Shown one piece after another: positions 20,491 through 29,726 of a stretch of 64,000 nt of DNA. A program made the translations under genes and the position numbers. The stretch is taken from NCBI RefSeq assembly GCF_006149005.1, contig NZ_VBSL01000001.1:558001-622000 (forward strand). The letters are read 5' to 3'. The notes below the pieces were generated by a model. The model did no database searches. It was not told the origin of the DNA and worked only from the letters and a program-made list of their open reading frames with translations. This DNA comes from Larkinella sp. C7 (GTDB lineage Bacteria > Bacteroidota > Bacteroidia > Cytophagales > Spirosomataceae). How positions within the stretch are numbered: the first letter of the stretch is position 1; each line of letters starts with the position of its first letter.

Positions 20491-23400
20491 ATGAACAGAA
20501 ACAGCTACCCTCTGAGCCGGCTTTCGCTCTTCATTCTCCTTTTGGTTGTTATCAGCCGCGAGGGATATTCCCAGATCACGGCGTCGGCGGCCGGAACGAA
20601 TCCCGGCAAAACAGGGATCACACAAACCGCTTTCGGCGTAAAAGGGCGTGTGACGTCCGAAAAAGGCGAAGCGCTGGTGGGCGTGAACGTCATCCTGAAA
20701 GGCACCAGCATCGGCATGACCACCGACGCCAACGGCGATTACGCCATCAACGTCCCCGACGGTTCTTCGACGCTGGTGTTCAGTTTTATCGGGTACAAAA
20801 AGCAGGAAATTCTGGTCGGTAACCAGAGTATTCTGAACGTCACCCTGGCTCCCGACGACCAGACGCTGAACGAGGTGGTGGTCACGGCGTATAGTTCGCA
20901 GCGCAAAAAAGACATTACCGGGGCCGTTTCGGTGGTAAACGTGAGCGACATGACAAAGCAGCCGACCGGTTTTCTGACCAACCAGTTGCAGGGACAGGCC
21001 GCCGGGGTGACAGTAATCTCGTCGGGGCAACCGGGCAGCGATCCGCAAATCCGGATTCGCGGCATCAACACGTTCGGGAACAATACTCCGCTGTACATCG
21101 TCGATGGGGTGCCGACCCAGAACATTACCAACCTGAATCCCAACGATGTCGGCTCCATCCAGGTCCTGAAAGATGCCGGAGCGGCTTCCATTTACGGGTC
21201 GCGGGCGTCTAACGGGGTGATTATCATTACGACCAAGAAAGGCCACGGCAAAGTCAATGTCCAGTACGATGGCTATTACGGCATTCAGCAACCCCGAAGC
21301 GGCAACGTCTGGAACCTGCTGAATCCGCAGGAAGAGGCCAATCTGCGCTGGGTAGCCAACAAAAATTCGGGCATTCCGATCAACGATCCGATGTATGGCA
21401 ACGGCGCAACGCCGGTTTTACCGGATTACATTCTGCCATTGGGGAAAATGGAGGGTGATCCGGCGGTCGATCCGGCAAAATATTACGTCAATCCAAACTA
21501 CACCAGCGCCGACGATTACAACTCGTTTTACCGCATCATCAAAGCCAACAAATCTGGTACCGACTGGTTTCACGAAGTGTTCAAACCGGCCACCAACGCC
21601 AGCCACAACATCACGGTCAATGGGGGAACCGAACGCGGAAGCTACTTATTTTCACTAAATTACCTCCACCAGGAAGGCACTTTGCTGAGTACGTACCTCA
21701 AACGGTATTCGCTCCGCTCCAACACCCAGTTCAACGTTTCCGACCACGTCCGCATCGGTGAAAACCTCACGTATACCATCAACCAGAACCCCAAAATCGA
21801 CGAATTTGCCAATAATAATGTCATTTCGGTGACCTACGCGATGGCGCCCATCCTACCGGTTTACGACATCAAGGGCAATTACGCGGGGGCTTTCAACACG
21901 GGATATAACGGCAACAATCCAGTGGCCAACCTCCAGCGTCAGGCCCGCAGCAACCGCGACATGGGGCACCGGTTGTTCGGCAATATGTATGCCGAAGTCG
22001 ATTTCCTGAAATACTTCACCCTGCGCACCAATTTCGGGGGCGAAACCTACTTCAACTCGGCCCGGTCATTCTGGTATCCGATGTACGAAAACCCGGAAAA
22101 TTCCAACACCAATTCCTATTCCCAAAGCGCGAACAACGGGTATACCTGGACCTGGACCAACACGCTGACTTTTCAGAAACAATTTGGCACCGATCACGAC
22201 CTGAAAACCGTCGTCGGGACGGAAGCGTACCAGAACATTTTCGAAAACCTCGGTGGAACCACCCTGAGTTATTTCACCTTCGACCCAAATTACACGACGC
22301 TTTCGACCGGTTCGGGCATCCAGACCAACTACAGCGGCCGCAGTCGGGAAACGCTGCGCTCCGAGTTCGGGCGGGTGGATTACAGTTTTCGGGATACGTA
22401 TTTGCTGAGCGGAACCATCCGGCGCGACGGTTCTTCCAAATTCGTTCAATACCAATACGGCTGGTTCCCGGCGGTAAGCGCGGGTTGGCGGGTGTCGAAA
22501 GAGCGCTTCATGACGGGAATCAAATGGCTTTCCGACCTCAAACTCCGCGCAAGCTGGGGCATCATGGGTAATCAGTTGAACGTGAACGCCAACAACGGGT
22601 ATTACACGTTTGTGATGGACAAAAGTGCTTCGTATTATGATCTGGGCCGCACGAACAACTCCAACATGGCCGGTTTTCAGGTGGGCCAGATTGGCAACCC
22701 GAACGCCAAATGGGAGAAAAACATCAACGCCAACCTCGGAATCGACGCGACCTTGCTGAACGGAGCCATCGACATTACGGCGGATTTTTTCCGGAAAGAT
22801 ATCAAGGATCTGCTCTACAATCCGGCCATTCCGGGAACGCAGGGCGTGGGGACGGTGCCATTTGTCAACATTGCGGGCGTAAAAAATATCGGACTTGACT
22901 TATCCATCAACGGGCATAAATCCTTCAGCAATGGCCTGAAAATGAACGTCGGACTGACCTTTACGACCTACAAAAATGAGGTGACGCAGGTGACCGACAA
23001 CACCAATTTCTTCTACTCGACGGGTCGGCAGCACAATGGAATTGATTTTGTGCGCAACGAAGTCGGCCATCCGATCGGTTCGTTTTACGGCTACCAGATC
23101 GAAGGGTTCTGGAACTCGACGGAGGAGTTGAACAACGCCAACGCAAAGGCGCAACAGGCCACCGGCAACCCGACGGCGGTTTATCAGACCGATCAGGCCC
23201 TGGGTCGTTTCCGCTATGCCGACGCCAACGGCGATGGCCGGATTACACCCGAAGACCGGGTTTTTCTGGGCAATCCCAACCCGGATTTTAACTACGGTAT
23301 CAACCTCGGCCTGACCTACAAACAATTCGACCTGAGCGCCTTTTTCTACGGTGTACAGGGCAACGACCTCTGGAACTACAACCTGTATTACACCGATTTC

Positions 23401-23781
23401 TACGCGTCGTTTTTACAGGCCAAGAGCAAAACCGCCTATTACGACGCCTGGACGCCCGAAAACCACAACGCGAAAGTAGCCATTCAGGAAACCAAAATGA
23501 CCTTTAGCACCAACGGCGCCCCCAATTCGTATTACGTCGAAAACGGTTCCTATCTGAAACTTAAGAATCTTCAGATCGGGTATAATCTGCCGGCTTTTCT
23601 GTCTAAAAAAGTGGGGGTTGAGAAACTGCGGGTTTATGTGCAGACGGCCAACCTGTTCACACTTACCCAATACACCGGTCTTGATCCGGAAATCAGCGGT
23701 TCGGCGGTCAGTTTCGGCGTCGACCGGGGTGTTTATCCCAACGACCGCCAGTTTTTAATGGGACTTCAGCTTAGTTTTTAA
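20491..23781 (+). CDS. SusC/RagA family TonB-linked outer-membrane transporter
   Basis: A 1096-residue transporter. The signal peptide ends near residue 28. A carboxypeptidase-like regulatory domain (about 49-135, KGRVTSEKGEALVGVNVILK) leads into the TonB-dependent plug with LNEVVVTAY and the SusC-specific YGSRASNGVIIITTKKG, then a barrel that ends in LMGLQLSF. Together with the SusD protein 18 bp downstream it forms a lidded importer for oligosaccharides. There is no STN domain, so it is probably not coupled to an anti-sigma factor; control is more likely through the divergent LacI protein. The co-transcribed heparinase-like lyase suggests a uronic-acid-containing glycan. Confidence 0.93.
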   Translation: MNRNSYPLSRLSLFILLLVVISREGYSQITASAAGTNPGKTGITQTAFGVKGRVTSEKGEALVGVNVILKGTSIGMTTDANGDYAINVPDGSSTLVFSFIGYKKQEILVGNQSILNVTLAPDDQTLNEVVVTAYSSQRKKDITGAVSVVNVSDMTKQPTGFLTNQLQGQAAGVTVISSGQPGSDPQIRIRGINTFGNNTPLYIVDGVPTQNITNLNPNDVGSIQVLKDAGAASIYGSRASNGVIIITTKKGHGKVNVQYDGYYGIQQPRSGNVWNLLNPQEEANLRWVANKNSGIPINDPMYGNGATPVLPDYILPLGKMEGDPAVDPAKYYVNPNYTSADDYNSFYRIIKANKSGTDWFHEVFKPATNASHNITVNGGTERGSYLFSLNYLHQEGTLLSTYLKRYSLRSNTQFNVSDHVRIGENLTYTINQNPKIDEFANNNVISVTYAMAPILPVYDIKGNYAGAFNTGYNGNNPVANLQRQARSNRDMGHRLFGNMYAEVDFLKYFTLRTNFGGETYFNSARSFWYPMYENPENSNTNSYSQSANNGYTWTWTNTLTFQKQFGTDHDLKTVVGTEAYQNIFENLGGTTLSYFTFDPNYTTLSTGSGIQTNYSGRSRETLRSEFGRVDYSFRDTYLLSGTIRRDGSSKFVQYQYGWFPAVSAGWRVSKERFMTGIKWLSDLKLRASWGIMGNQLNVNANNGYYTFVMDKSASYYDLGRTNNSNMAGFQVGQIGNPNAKWEKNINANLGIDATLLNGAIDITADFFRKDIKDLLYNPAIPGTQGVGTVPFVNIAGVKNIGLDLSINGHKSFSNGLKMNVGLTFTTYKNEVTQVTDNTNFFYSTGRQHNGIDFVRNEVGHPIGSFYGYQIEGFWNSTEELNNANAKAQQATGNPTAVYQTDQALGRFRYADANGDGRITPEDRVFLGNPNPDFNYGINLGLTYKQFDLSAFFYGVQGNDLWNYNLYYTDFYASFLQAKSKTAYYDAWTPENHNAKVAIQETKMTFSTNGAPNSYYVENGSYLKLKNLQIGYNLPAFLSKKVGVEKLRVYVQTANLFTLTQYTGLDPEISGSAVSFGVDRGVYPNDRQFLMGLQLSF

Positions 23782-23799
23782 CGACAAAAAATCATCACG

Positions 23800-25554
23800 A
23801 TGAAACCTATACGATTGATTCTGTTGCTGCTCACCGCTGTCGGTTTTTCCACGCAGTCGTGCAAAGAAGATTTTCTGGATTATACCCCACAGGGGGCGTT
23901 GAGTGAAGAGGTTCTGGCCACCAAAGCCGGGGTGACGTCTTTATTGATTGGTGCCTATGCCGCGCTGGATGGGCAAGGCGCCTACGGGGGAAACATCAGT
24001 GGCGGCACGGCCTGGGCTACGCCACCCGACAACTGGATTTACGGCAGCGAATACGGCGGTGAAGCCCACGCCAACGCGCTGGCCACCAGCATCGAAGCGA
24101 CCAACGCGTTTTTCAACGAAAAATGGAAAGCCGATTACGCGGGGGTTAGCCGCTGCAATGCCGTGTTGCGGGTGGTGGTCAAAGCCAATGATATGACCGA
24201 TGCGGAAAAGAACAACGTGATCGGGCAGGCCCGGTTCTTACGGGGCTACTTCTATTTTGACCTGAAGAAAATGTTTAACATGGTGCCGTGGATCGACGAA
24301 ACGATGACGGAATACAAACAGCCCAACGACAAGGATATCTGGCCGAATGTCATGGCCGACTTCAAGTTCGGGATGGACAACATGCCCGAAATCCAGAAAG
24401 ATGCGGCCAGTGCGAATAAATGGGCTGCGGCTGCGTTCCTGGCTAAATCCTATTTGTATCAGCATAAATACGCCGAAGCAAAAGCGTTGTTCGATCAGGT
24501 GATTACCAGCGGAAAAACCGCCAAAGGCCTTGCTTACGATTTGAATCCTGAATTTGAAGACAACTACCGCCCCGAGAAAGAATTGACCAGTCCCGAAGCG
24601 CTGTTCTCGGTGGAAATGTCGGCCAACGTCGGCAACGGAACCATCGCGACGGCCAATCAGGGCAGCATGCTCAACTTCCCGATCAACAGCCCCTTCCGGT
24701 GTTGCGGCAACTTCATGCCGTCGTTCGATCTGGTCAATTCATTCCGCACCAACCCGGCGACCGGTTTACCGTATCTGGATGAGTACAATGCGAACGCGAT
24801 CAAAAGCGATCAGGGGATACTGTCTACACAACCGTTTACACCCGATGCCGGAACCGTCGATCCGCGTCTCGACTGGACAGCGGGCCGACGGGGGCTTCCG
24901 TTTAAAGACTGGGGCCTGATGCCGGGACAGGCCTGGATTCGGAACCAGTCGGCAACGGGTCCGTACGTCAACCTGAAGAACATTTACTGGAAAGCTACCA
25001 GCGACAAATATTACGATGGTATTTCGTGGGCACCCGGTTCGGCCATCAACTACATTGTCATCGGGTTTGCCGACGTGCTGTTGATGGCAGCCGAAACGGA
25101 AGTACAACTGGGTAATCTGGACAAAGCCCAAACCTACGTCAATCGGGTGCGCAACCGGGCGGCCAATCCGGCGGGATTCCTCTATAAATACCTGGATGAC
25201 GCCAAGCCGGAAGCCGGTTTTTCGAAGACGCCAGCCGCCAACTACAAGGTTGCTCCCTATCCCACCGGAACGTTCGCGGCTGGCGGAAAAGACTTTGCGT
25301 TAAAGGCGGTTTATTTCGAGCGAAAACTGGAATTAGCCATGCAGGGCCACCGGTTTTTCGATCTGGTGCGCTGGGGCATTGCGGATAAAATGCTGAACAG
25401 TTATTATGCCTATGAATCGAAGCTGGTCACGGAAACCATCGGCATGAGTTTTATTCCGAATAAAAACGAATATTATCCGATTCCACAGGCCCAGATCGAC
25501 ATCAGTACCATCAACGGGAAGCCCACGTTGATCCAGAATCCGGGGTATAAATAA
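23800..25554 (+). CDS. SusD/RagB family surface glycan-binding lipoprotein
   Basis: A 584-residue lipoprotein: signal peptide MKPIRLILLLLTAVGFSTQSC with the lipidated Cys at 21, followed by the family start KEDFLDYTPQG. The N-terminal TPR-like helices include ARFLRGYFYFDLKKMF, and the C-terminal SusD region includes NYIVIGFADVLLMAAE and the ending FERKLELAMQGHRFFDLVRWG. It caps the SusC barrel and binds the glycan at the cell surface. It lies 18 bp after susC and is followed by a repeat-rich 229-bp spacer before the heparinase gene, so the downstream genes may be expressed less. Confidence 0.92.
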   Translation: MKPIRLILLLLTAVGFSTQSCKEDFLDYTPQGALSEEVLATKAGVTSLLIGAYAALDGQGAYGGNISGGTAWATPPDNWIYGSEYGGEAHANALATSIEATNAFFNEKWKADYAGVSRCNAVLRVVVKANDMTDAEKNNVIGQARFLRGYFYFDLKKMFNMVPWIDETMTEYKQPNDKDIWPNVMADFKFGMDNMPEIQKDAASANKWAAAAFLAKSYLYQHKYAEAKALFDQVITSGKTAKGLAYDLNPEFEDNYRPEKELTSPEALFSVEMSANVGNGTIATANQGSMLNFPINSPFRCCGNFMPSFDLVNSFRTNPATGLPYLDEYNANAIKSDQGILSTQPFTPDAGTVDPRLDWTAGRRGLPFKDWGLMPGQAWIRNQSATGPYVNLKNIYWKATSDKYYDGISWAPGSAINYIVIGFADVLLMAAETEVQLGNLDKAQTYVNRVRNRAANPAGFLYKYLDDAKPEAGFSKTPAANYKVAPYPTGTFAAGGKDFALKAVYFERKLELAMQGHRFFDLVRWGIADKMLNSYYAYESKLVTETIGMSFIPNKNEYYPIPQAQIDISTINGKPTLIQNPGYK

Positions 25555-25597
25555 AATGCTTTAGCTCATTCCCGATTGTAAAATGATCCGGCGAAAG

Positions 25598-25756
25598 TAC
25601 CCCGGAGGGGTGCAATGTCAATAGCCCATTACCCGGGCCACCCGTTTAGCTCCGGAGGAGCGTCCTGAATTAATGAGCTTTTTTAGGACGCTCCTCCGGA
25701 GCTTGGAAATAATGTTTATCAGACTTTTTCTATGAACATTGAGCCCCTCTGGAGTC
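25598..25756. repeat. Composite palindromic repeat (family II, copy 1)
   Basis: The core is a perfect 19-bp inverted repeat, agctccggaggagcgtcct at 25648-25666 against its complement at 25685-25703. It is flanked on the left by taccccggaggggt (25598-25611, itself a palindrome) and on the right by gcccctctggag (from 25743). The same three-part arrangement occurs at 61670-61817. It sits between susD and the heparinase gene, and its strong hairpin could attenuate read-through. Confidence 0.85.
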
Positions 25757-25783
25757 GGTTTATCCAAAAGTAACACTTGATTA

Positions 25784-27739
25784 ATGAAACAACCGTATCG
25801 GTATTTAATGCTCTTCTTATGGTTCGGGATACTGCATCCCTTCCAGATCCTGGCGCAGAAGGAACGCAATCTGTTAAGCCGATTTTCGACAGACGAAATC
25901 GCACGTTCGCTGCTGCCCCGGGAGCAATGGAAACCGTTTCCGAAAACCGGTGCTGAATGGCAAAAAATACTGCCCGATTCTGTCCGAAATTCCATCATTC
26001 TGGACGCTGAAAAATACCTTCAGGCTCCGTTCGAGTCCATTCCCGCGTCGCTGATGCTGGAATACCAGCGAACCGGCATTCGCATTCATTACGAAAACGT
26101 TTCGCTCAAAAAACGAGCGCAGGTATTTACGCTGCTGCTGGCCGAAGTGATGGACAATAAAGGCCGGTTCATGGATGCCATTACGGACGGAATCTGGTCA
26201 ATTTGTGAAGAGAGTTTCTGGGGTGTTCCGGCGCATTTATACCAGCAGAAAGCCGGTCTGGGTTTGGTCGATATGGAAGACCCATCGGTCGATTTATTCG
26301 TCAGTGATACCGGAACCCTTTTAGCATTAGCCGATTACTTTTTAGGGCCGCAGTTGGACCGCATTTCACCACTCATTCGAAAACGGATTTACAACGAGGT
26401 GAACACCCGGATGTTTACGCCGTTCGAGAAAGACAGCGGGCGATATTGGTATCTGCAAAAAGGGCGGAAAGAAGCACCGGTTAACAACTGGAATCCGTGG
26501 GTAATCAGCAACTGGATGGCGAGTGTATTGCTGTTGGAAAAGGACGAAACGCGACGGGCAAAAGAGCTTCGTCATGCCTTAACCTTATTGGATCATTACC
26601 TCAACTGGCTGGGCGATGACGGTGCCATCGACGAAGGGCCGAGCTACTGGAACGGTGCCATCGGGCGGCTGTTCGACGCGCTGGTGGTGCTGGAAAGTGC
26701 CTCCGCCGGTCGCCTGACGATTTATCAGGAACCGCTCATCCAGAACGCCGGAACCTACCTTTACAAAATGCACATCGCCGGCAATTATTTCATCAATGTG
26801 GCCGACGCGTCGCCCGTAGTGAACACCGATGGGGTGCAGTTGTATCGGATCGGGAAAACCGTTCAGGATACGATCATGCGCGATTTTGGAACCTGGACGT
26901 TCCACAATAGCCTCGAGAAAAAAGCCCTTTCCAATGGGTCCACCCGCCTGTCTGTGCTCTGGAATTTGCTGGCTTTTCAGGAATGCGTGAGCCGGAAAGG
27001 GCGCCCACCGATGTTGTCGGATGTCTGGTTACCAGGCATTCAGCAGATGGCGGGCCGGACACCGGGCGGTTTATTCGTGGCTTCGCACGGCGGTCACAAT
27101 GCCGAAAGTCACAACCACAACGACGTTGGCGATTTTATTGTTTACGCTAACGGACAACCGGTGATCATCGATGTCGGCTTCGGCACCTATACTGCCAAAA
27201 CGTTTTCCAGAGAACGGTATTCGCTTTGGTACAACAGCTCGGCGTATCATAACCTGCCGGTAATCAACGGTTTTCAGCAGGCAGCGGGTGGGCAGTACGA
27301 AGCCCGAAATGTGACATACAACAAAACCACGGGCCGCTCTTCGCTACAGATGGACCTTGCGGCTGCGTACCCGGCCGAAGCGGGTGTTCAGAAATGGCAA
27401 CGAACCGTGGCCCTGGAAAAAACCACGCAAACCGTCTCCATCACGGATGAGTATGTGCTTCAACAACCTGTCCGGGAATTAACCCAAACGTTCATGACGG
27501 TTTGCCCGGTGGATCTGAGCCAGCCCGGAAAAATTCGGTTTGACATACCGGGTTCCAAACCGGTTTCGCTAGACTACGATGCCTCCGCCTGGGCCGTTAA
27601 CAAAGAGCCAATGCCGGGTGACGCGCCGGACGAAAAACGCCTGGTCGAAAACTGGGGCCGTCGCCCGATCTGGCGGATTTTACTGGTTGGAAAAACCGCT
27701 AAAAAAACGGGAAAATTTACGTATCGTATCAAGCAATAA
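25784..27739 (+). CDS. Heparinase II/III-like polysaccharide lyase, secreted
   Basis: A 651-residue protein with an N-terminal signal peptide (hydrophobic residues 7-23, ending ILAQ). The middle is an alpha/alpha toroid (about 60-390; NNWNPWVISNWMASVLLLE and DEGPSYWNGAIGRLFDAL are typical), and the C-terminal half is the heparinase II/III beta-sandwich with SHGGHNAESHNHNDVGDF at about 430-450, which carries the His cluster used in catalysis and metal binding. The enzymes cleave uronic-acid-containing polysaccharides by beta-elimination; the PL family (12, 15, 17 or 21) cannot be set by eye. It follows susD and lies 22 bp before the esterase gene, forming the degradative part of the locus. Confidence 0.87.
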   Translation: MKQPYRYLMLFLWFGILHPFQILAQKERNLLSRFSTDEIARSLLPREQWKPFPKTGAEWQKILPDSVRNSIILDAEKYLQAPFESIPASLMLEYQRTGIRIHYENVSLKKRAQVFTLLLAEVMDNKGRFMDAITDGIWSICEESFWGVPAHLYQQKAGLGLVDMEDPSVDLFVSDTGTLLALADYFLGPQLDRISPLIRKRIYNEVNTRMFTPFEKDSGRYWYLQKGRKEAPVNNWNPWVISNWMASVLLLEKDETRRAKELRHALTLLDHYLNWLGDDGAIDEGPSYWNGAIGRLFDALVVLESASAGRLTIYQEPLIQNAGTYLYKMHIAGNYFINVADASPVVNTDGVQLYRIGKTVQDTIMRDFGTWTFHNSLEKKALSNGSTRLSVLWNLLAFQECVSRKGRPPMLSDVWLPGIQQMAGRTPGGLFVASHGGHNAESHNHNDVGDFIVYANGQPVIIDVGFGTYTAKTFSRERYSLWYNSSAYHNLPVINGFQQAAGGQYEARNVTYNKTTGRSSLQMDLAAAYPAEAGVQKWQRTVALEKTTQTVSITDEYVLQQPVRELTQTFMTVCPVDLSQPGKIRFDIPGSKPVSLDYDASAWAVNKEPMPGDAPDEKRLVENWGRRPIWRILLVGKTAKKTGKFTYRIKQ

Positions 27740-27761
27740 CCTGACTATTCCTAAACTCAAT

Positions 27762-29663
27762 ATGAATGTTTTTTTCAAAAAAAGAGCGGTCATAAGCCTT
27801 CTTTTGGCCGCTCTTTCCCTGCCTTTTTCGGCTTTCGCTCAGGATGATCGCGCGCAACAACCGTACAGCGATCTAACGCACGAAAGCCGGGTTTTCGGGC
27901 ATTCAAAATACTACCGGCTGTATCTTCCAAAAAGCTATGAAAAATCGGCGAAACGCTATCCGGTCGTCTATTTTTTTCACGGTTGGGGTGGGCGACATTC
28001 CAGTGATGACAATGCCAAACTGGAGTATGCGAAACTGAAACAACTGGTGGATCAATACGACCTGATTCTGGTGATGTGGGATGGCAACATTGACGAAAAA
28101 GAACCGCGTCCCTACAACATTGGCAACCACGAAGACGTCAAGTTTTCGGTGCAGATGAAGGATTATTTCCCGGAACTGGTTTCGTACATCGACCAGACGT
28201 ACCGTACGCTAACCGATCGGAACCACCGGGGCATCATCGGGTTTAGTATGGGCGGTTTCATGTCTTTATTTTTGTCCGGCAAATATTCCGATCAGGTGTG
28301 TGCGGGTGTCAGTATGATGGGCAGTCCCGAGTTCTTTGTCGGAACGCCCGAAAATCACACGCTTTACCCCGTTCGCTACACGTTTAAAAACCTGCAGGAT
28401 GTAGATTTCCGGATTCATACCAGCGATACCGACATCTTATACAATCTGAATGAAGAAGTCAAACAAGGTGCGATCTGGGAAGGAAAACCGGTCGAATTTG
28501 AGCAGTTTCCCGGCGGGCATCGGGTCGACAACGCCGGTGAAACCGTCATCTTTGAAAAAGCCCTAAAATTCATTGCGGAATCGTTTAAAAAAGAACACAA
28601 AACCCCCGAACGCTGGTCGCATTATGACCTCTATCCGAGCTTCCGTTTGTGGGGCTATTCGGTGGAAAGTAATAAACAGCAAACCGGTTTTATTTTCCTG
28701 AAAAACGTGGATAAAAAAGGGTTTGGCGGGTATACGCACCAGTGGCTACCCGACGGCCCTCCCCTGGCCATCGGCCCATTGAAAGTAACGACGGCGCCGG
28801 TGTATACGCCCAATAAAACGTATCAGATGGCCCTCTATTCCGCTTCGTCCGGGAAAACCGTGTTGAGCGAAAAACAAAGTAATTCAAGTGGTCAGTTGAC
28901 GGTCGAGGTGGATGCTCTGGGCGGTGAAGTGGGGATATTTGAAAAAACCGACGCGCCGGAATGGGTTTGCCTGGATTATAAAATAGACGGAAAAAGCCGG
29001 TTTTTGAACGTCAGTTCCACGAATAAACTGGCTCTTCGTTTGTTTAACCGGGGCGGTGAAAAAGGAATTTCACAACCGATTCGGGTGGTAGTCAGCACGA
29101 TGGACGGCGAAGTCGTTGTCCAAGATTCCGTCATTCAGATCAAGCCTGTTGCCGAAAATCGAATCCTGCATTTGCCTCCTCTGCGCATTGCCTGCGCTAA
29201 AAAACCGCCCCTGCACGCGGAGCCGTCGGCGGTTAAATTCAAGGTAACGGTTTATGCAGGGAATCAGGTGTTTAACGACGAGATCAACGTGCCGGTCTGG
29301 TATGATGTGCCGGTTTTCAATGAAGTTAGTGTCGATGATGGGAAGACCATTCGCGGAAAAGCCCGGGGGAAAGGCAATGCCGACGGGATGGTCAACGCGG
29401 GCGAAAACGTGATGCTGTACGAAGGGAAAAACCGGCTCCGGCTCTACCCCGAAGATCCGTGGGTCCGGGAAGTATGGGCCGACGAAATGATTCCAGCCCG
29501 CTGGCCGGACGGTTTTACGCAAAATACCGTGCTGCAAATTGCCCCCGATTGCCCGGATGGTCACCAGATCGAGTGCCTGGCCAGTTACGAAACCAAGACG
29601 TTCAACCCCATCGAGCGGAAAGTGACCTGGGGAAAAGTAAAATTTATGGTTCGCCGGAAATAA
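27762..29663 (+). CDS. Secreted alpha/beta-hydrolase esterase with C-terminal beta domains
   Basis: A 633-residue protein with a clear signal peptide (MNVFFKKRAVISLLLAALSL, cleavage near AFAQ). Residues about 45-310 are an esterase-D/feruloyl-esterase-like alpha/beta hydrolase: VVYFFHGWGGRHS, the nucleophile elbow GFSMGG, and the probable catalytic His in FPGGHRVDN. The last 300 residues are beta-rich and of no family I can name. I start at the ATG at 27762 because a longer frame overlaps the heparinase gene with no similarity. The likely role is removal of ester groups (acetyl or acyl) from the glycan so that the lyase can act; this is inference from context. Confidence 0.82.
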   Translation: MNVFFKKRAVISLLLAALSLPFSAFAQDDRAQQPYSDLTHESRVFGHSKYYRLYLPKSYEKSAKRYPVVYFFHGWGGRHSSDDNAKLEYAKLKQLVDQYDLILVMWDGNIDEKEPRPYNIGNHEDVKFSVQMKDYFPELVSYIDQTYRTLTDRNHRGIIGFSMGGFMSLFLSGKYSDQVCAGVSMMGSPEFFVGTPENHTLYPVRYTFKNLQDVDFRIHTSDTDILYNLNEEVKQGAIWEGKPVEFEQFPGGHRVDNAGETVIFEKALKFIAESFKKEHKTPERWSHYDLYPSFRLWGYSVESNKQQTGFIFLKNVDKKGFGGYTHQWLPDGPPLAIGPLKVTTAPVYTPNKTYQMALYSASSGKTVLSEKQSNSSGQLTVEVDALGGEVGIFEKTDAPEWVCLDYKIDGKSRFLNVSSTNKLALRLFNRGGEKGISQPIRVVVSTMDGEVVVQDSVIQIKPVAENRILHLPPLRIACAKKPPLHAEPSAVKFKVTVYAGNQVFNDEINVPVWYDVPVFNEVSVDDGKTIRGKARGKGNADGMVNAGENVMLYEGKNRLRLYPEDPWVREVWADEMIPARWPDGFTQNTVLQIAPDCPDGHQIECLASYETKTFNPIERKVTWGKVKFMVRRK

Positions 29664-29677
29664 CCGTTCAAAAAAAC

Positions 29678-29701
29678 AGGGCGTCATTCGAATGACGCCC
29701 T
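29678..29701. terminator. Bidirectional terminator hairpin
   Basis: agggcgtcattcgaatgacgccct is a perfect 24-bp palindrome in the 63-bp gap between the convergent esterase and pseudouridine synthase genes. An A-run precedes it (helping the minus strand) and a T-richer run follows it, so it can end both transcripts. Confidence 0.8.
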
Positions 29702-29726
29702 ATCGTATTTTACAAACGAGCTTCGC

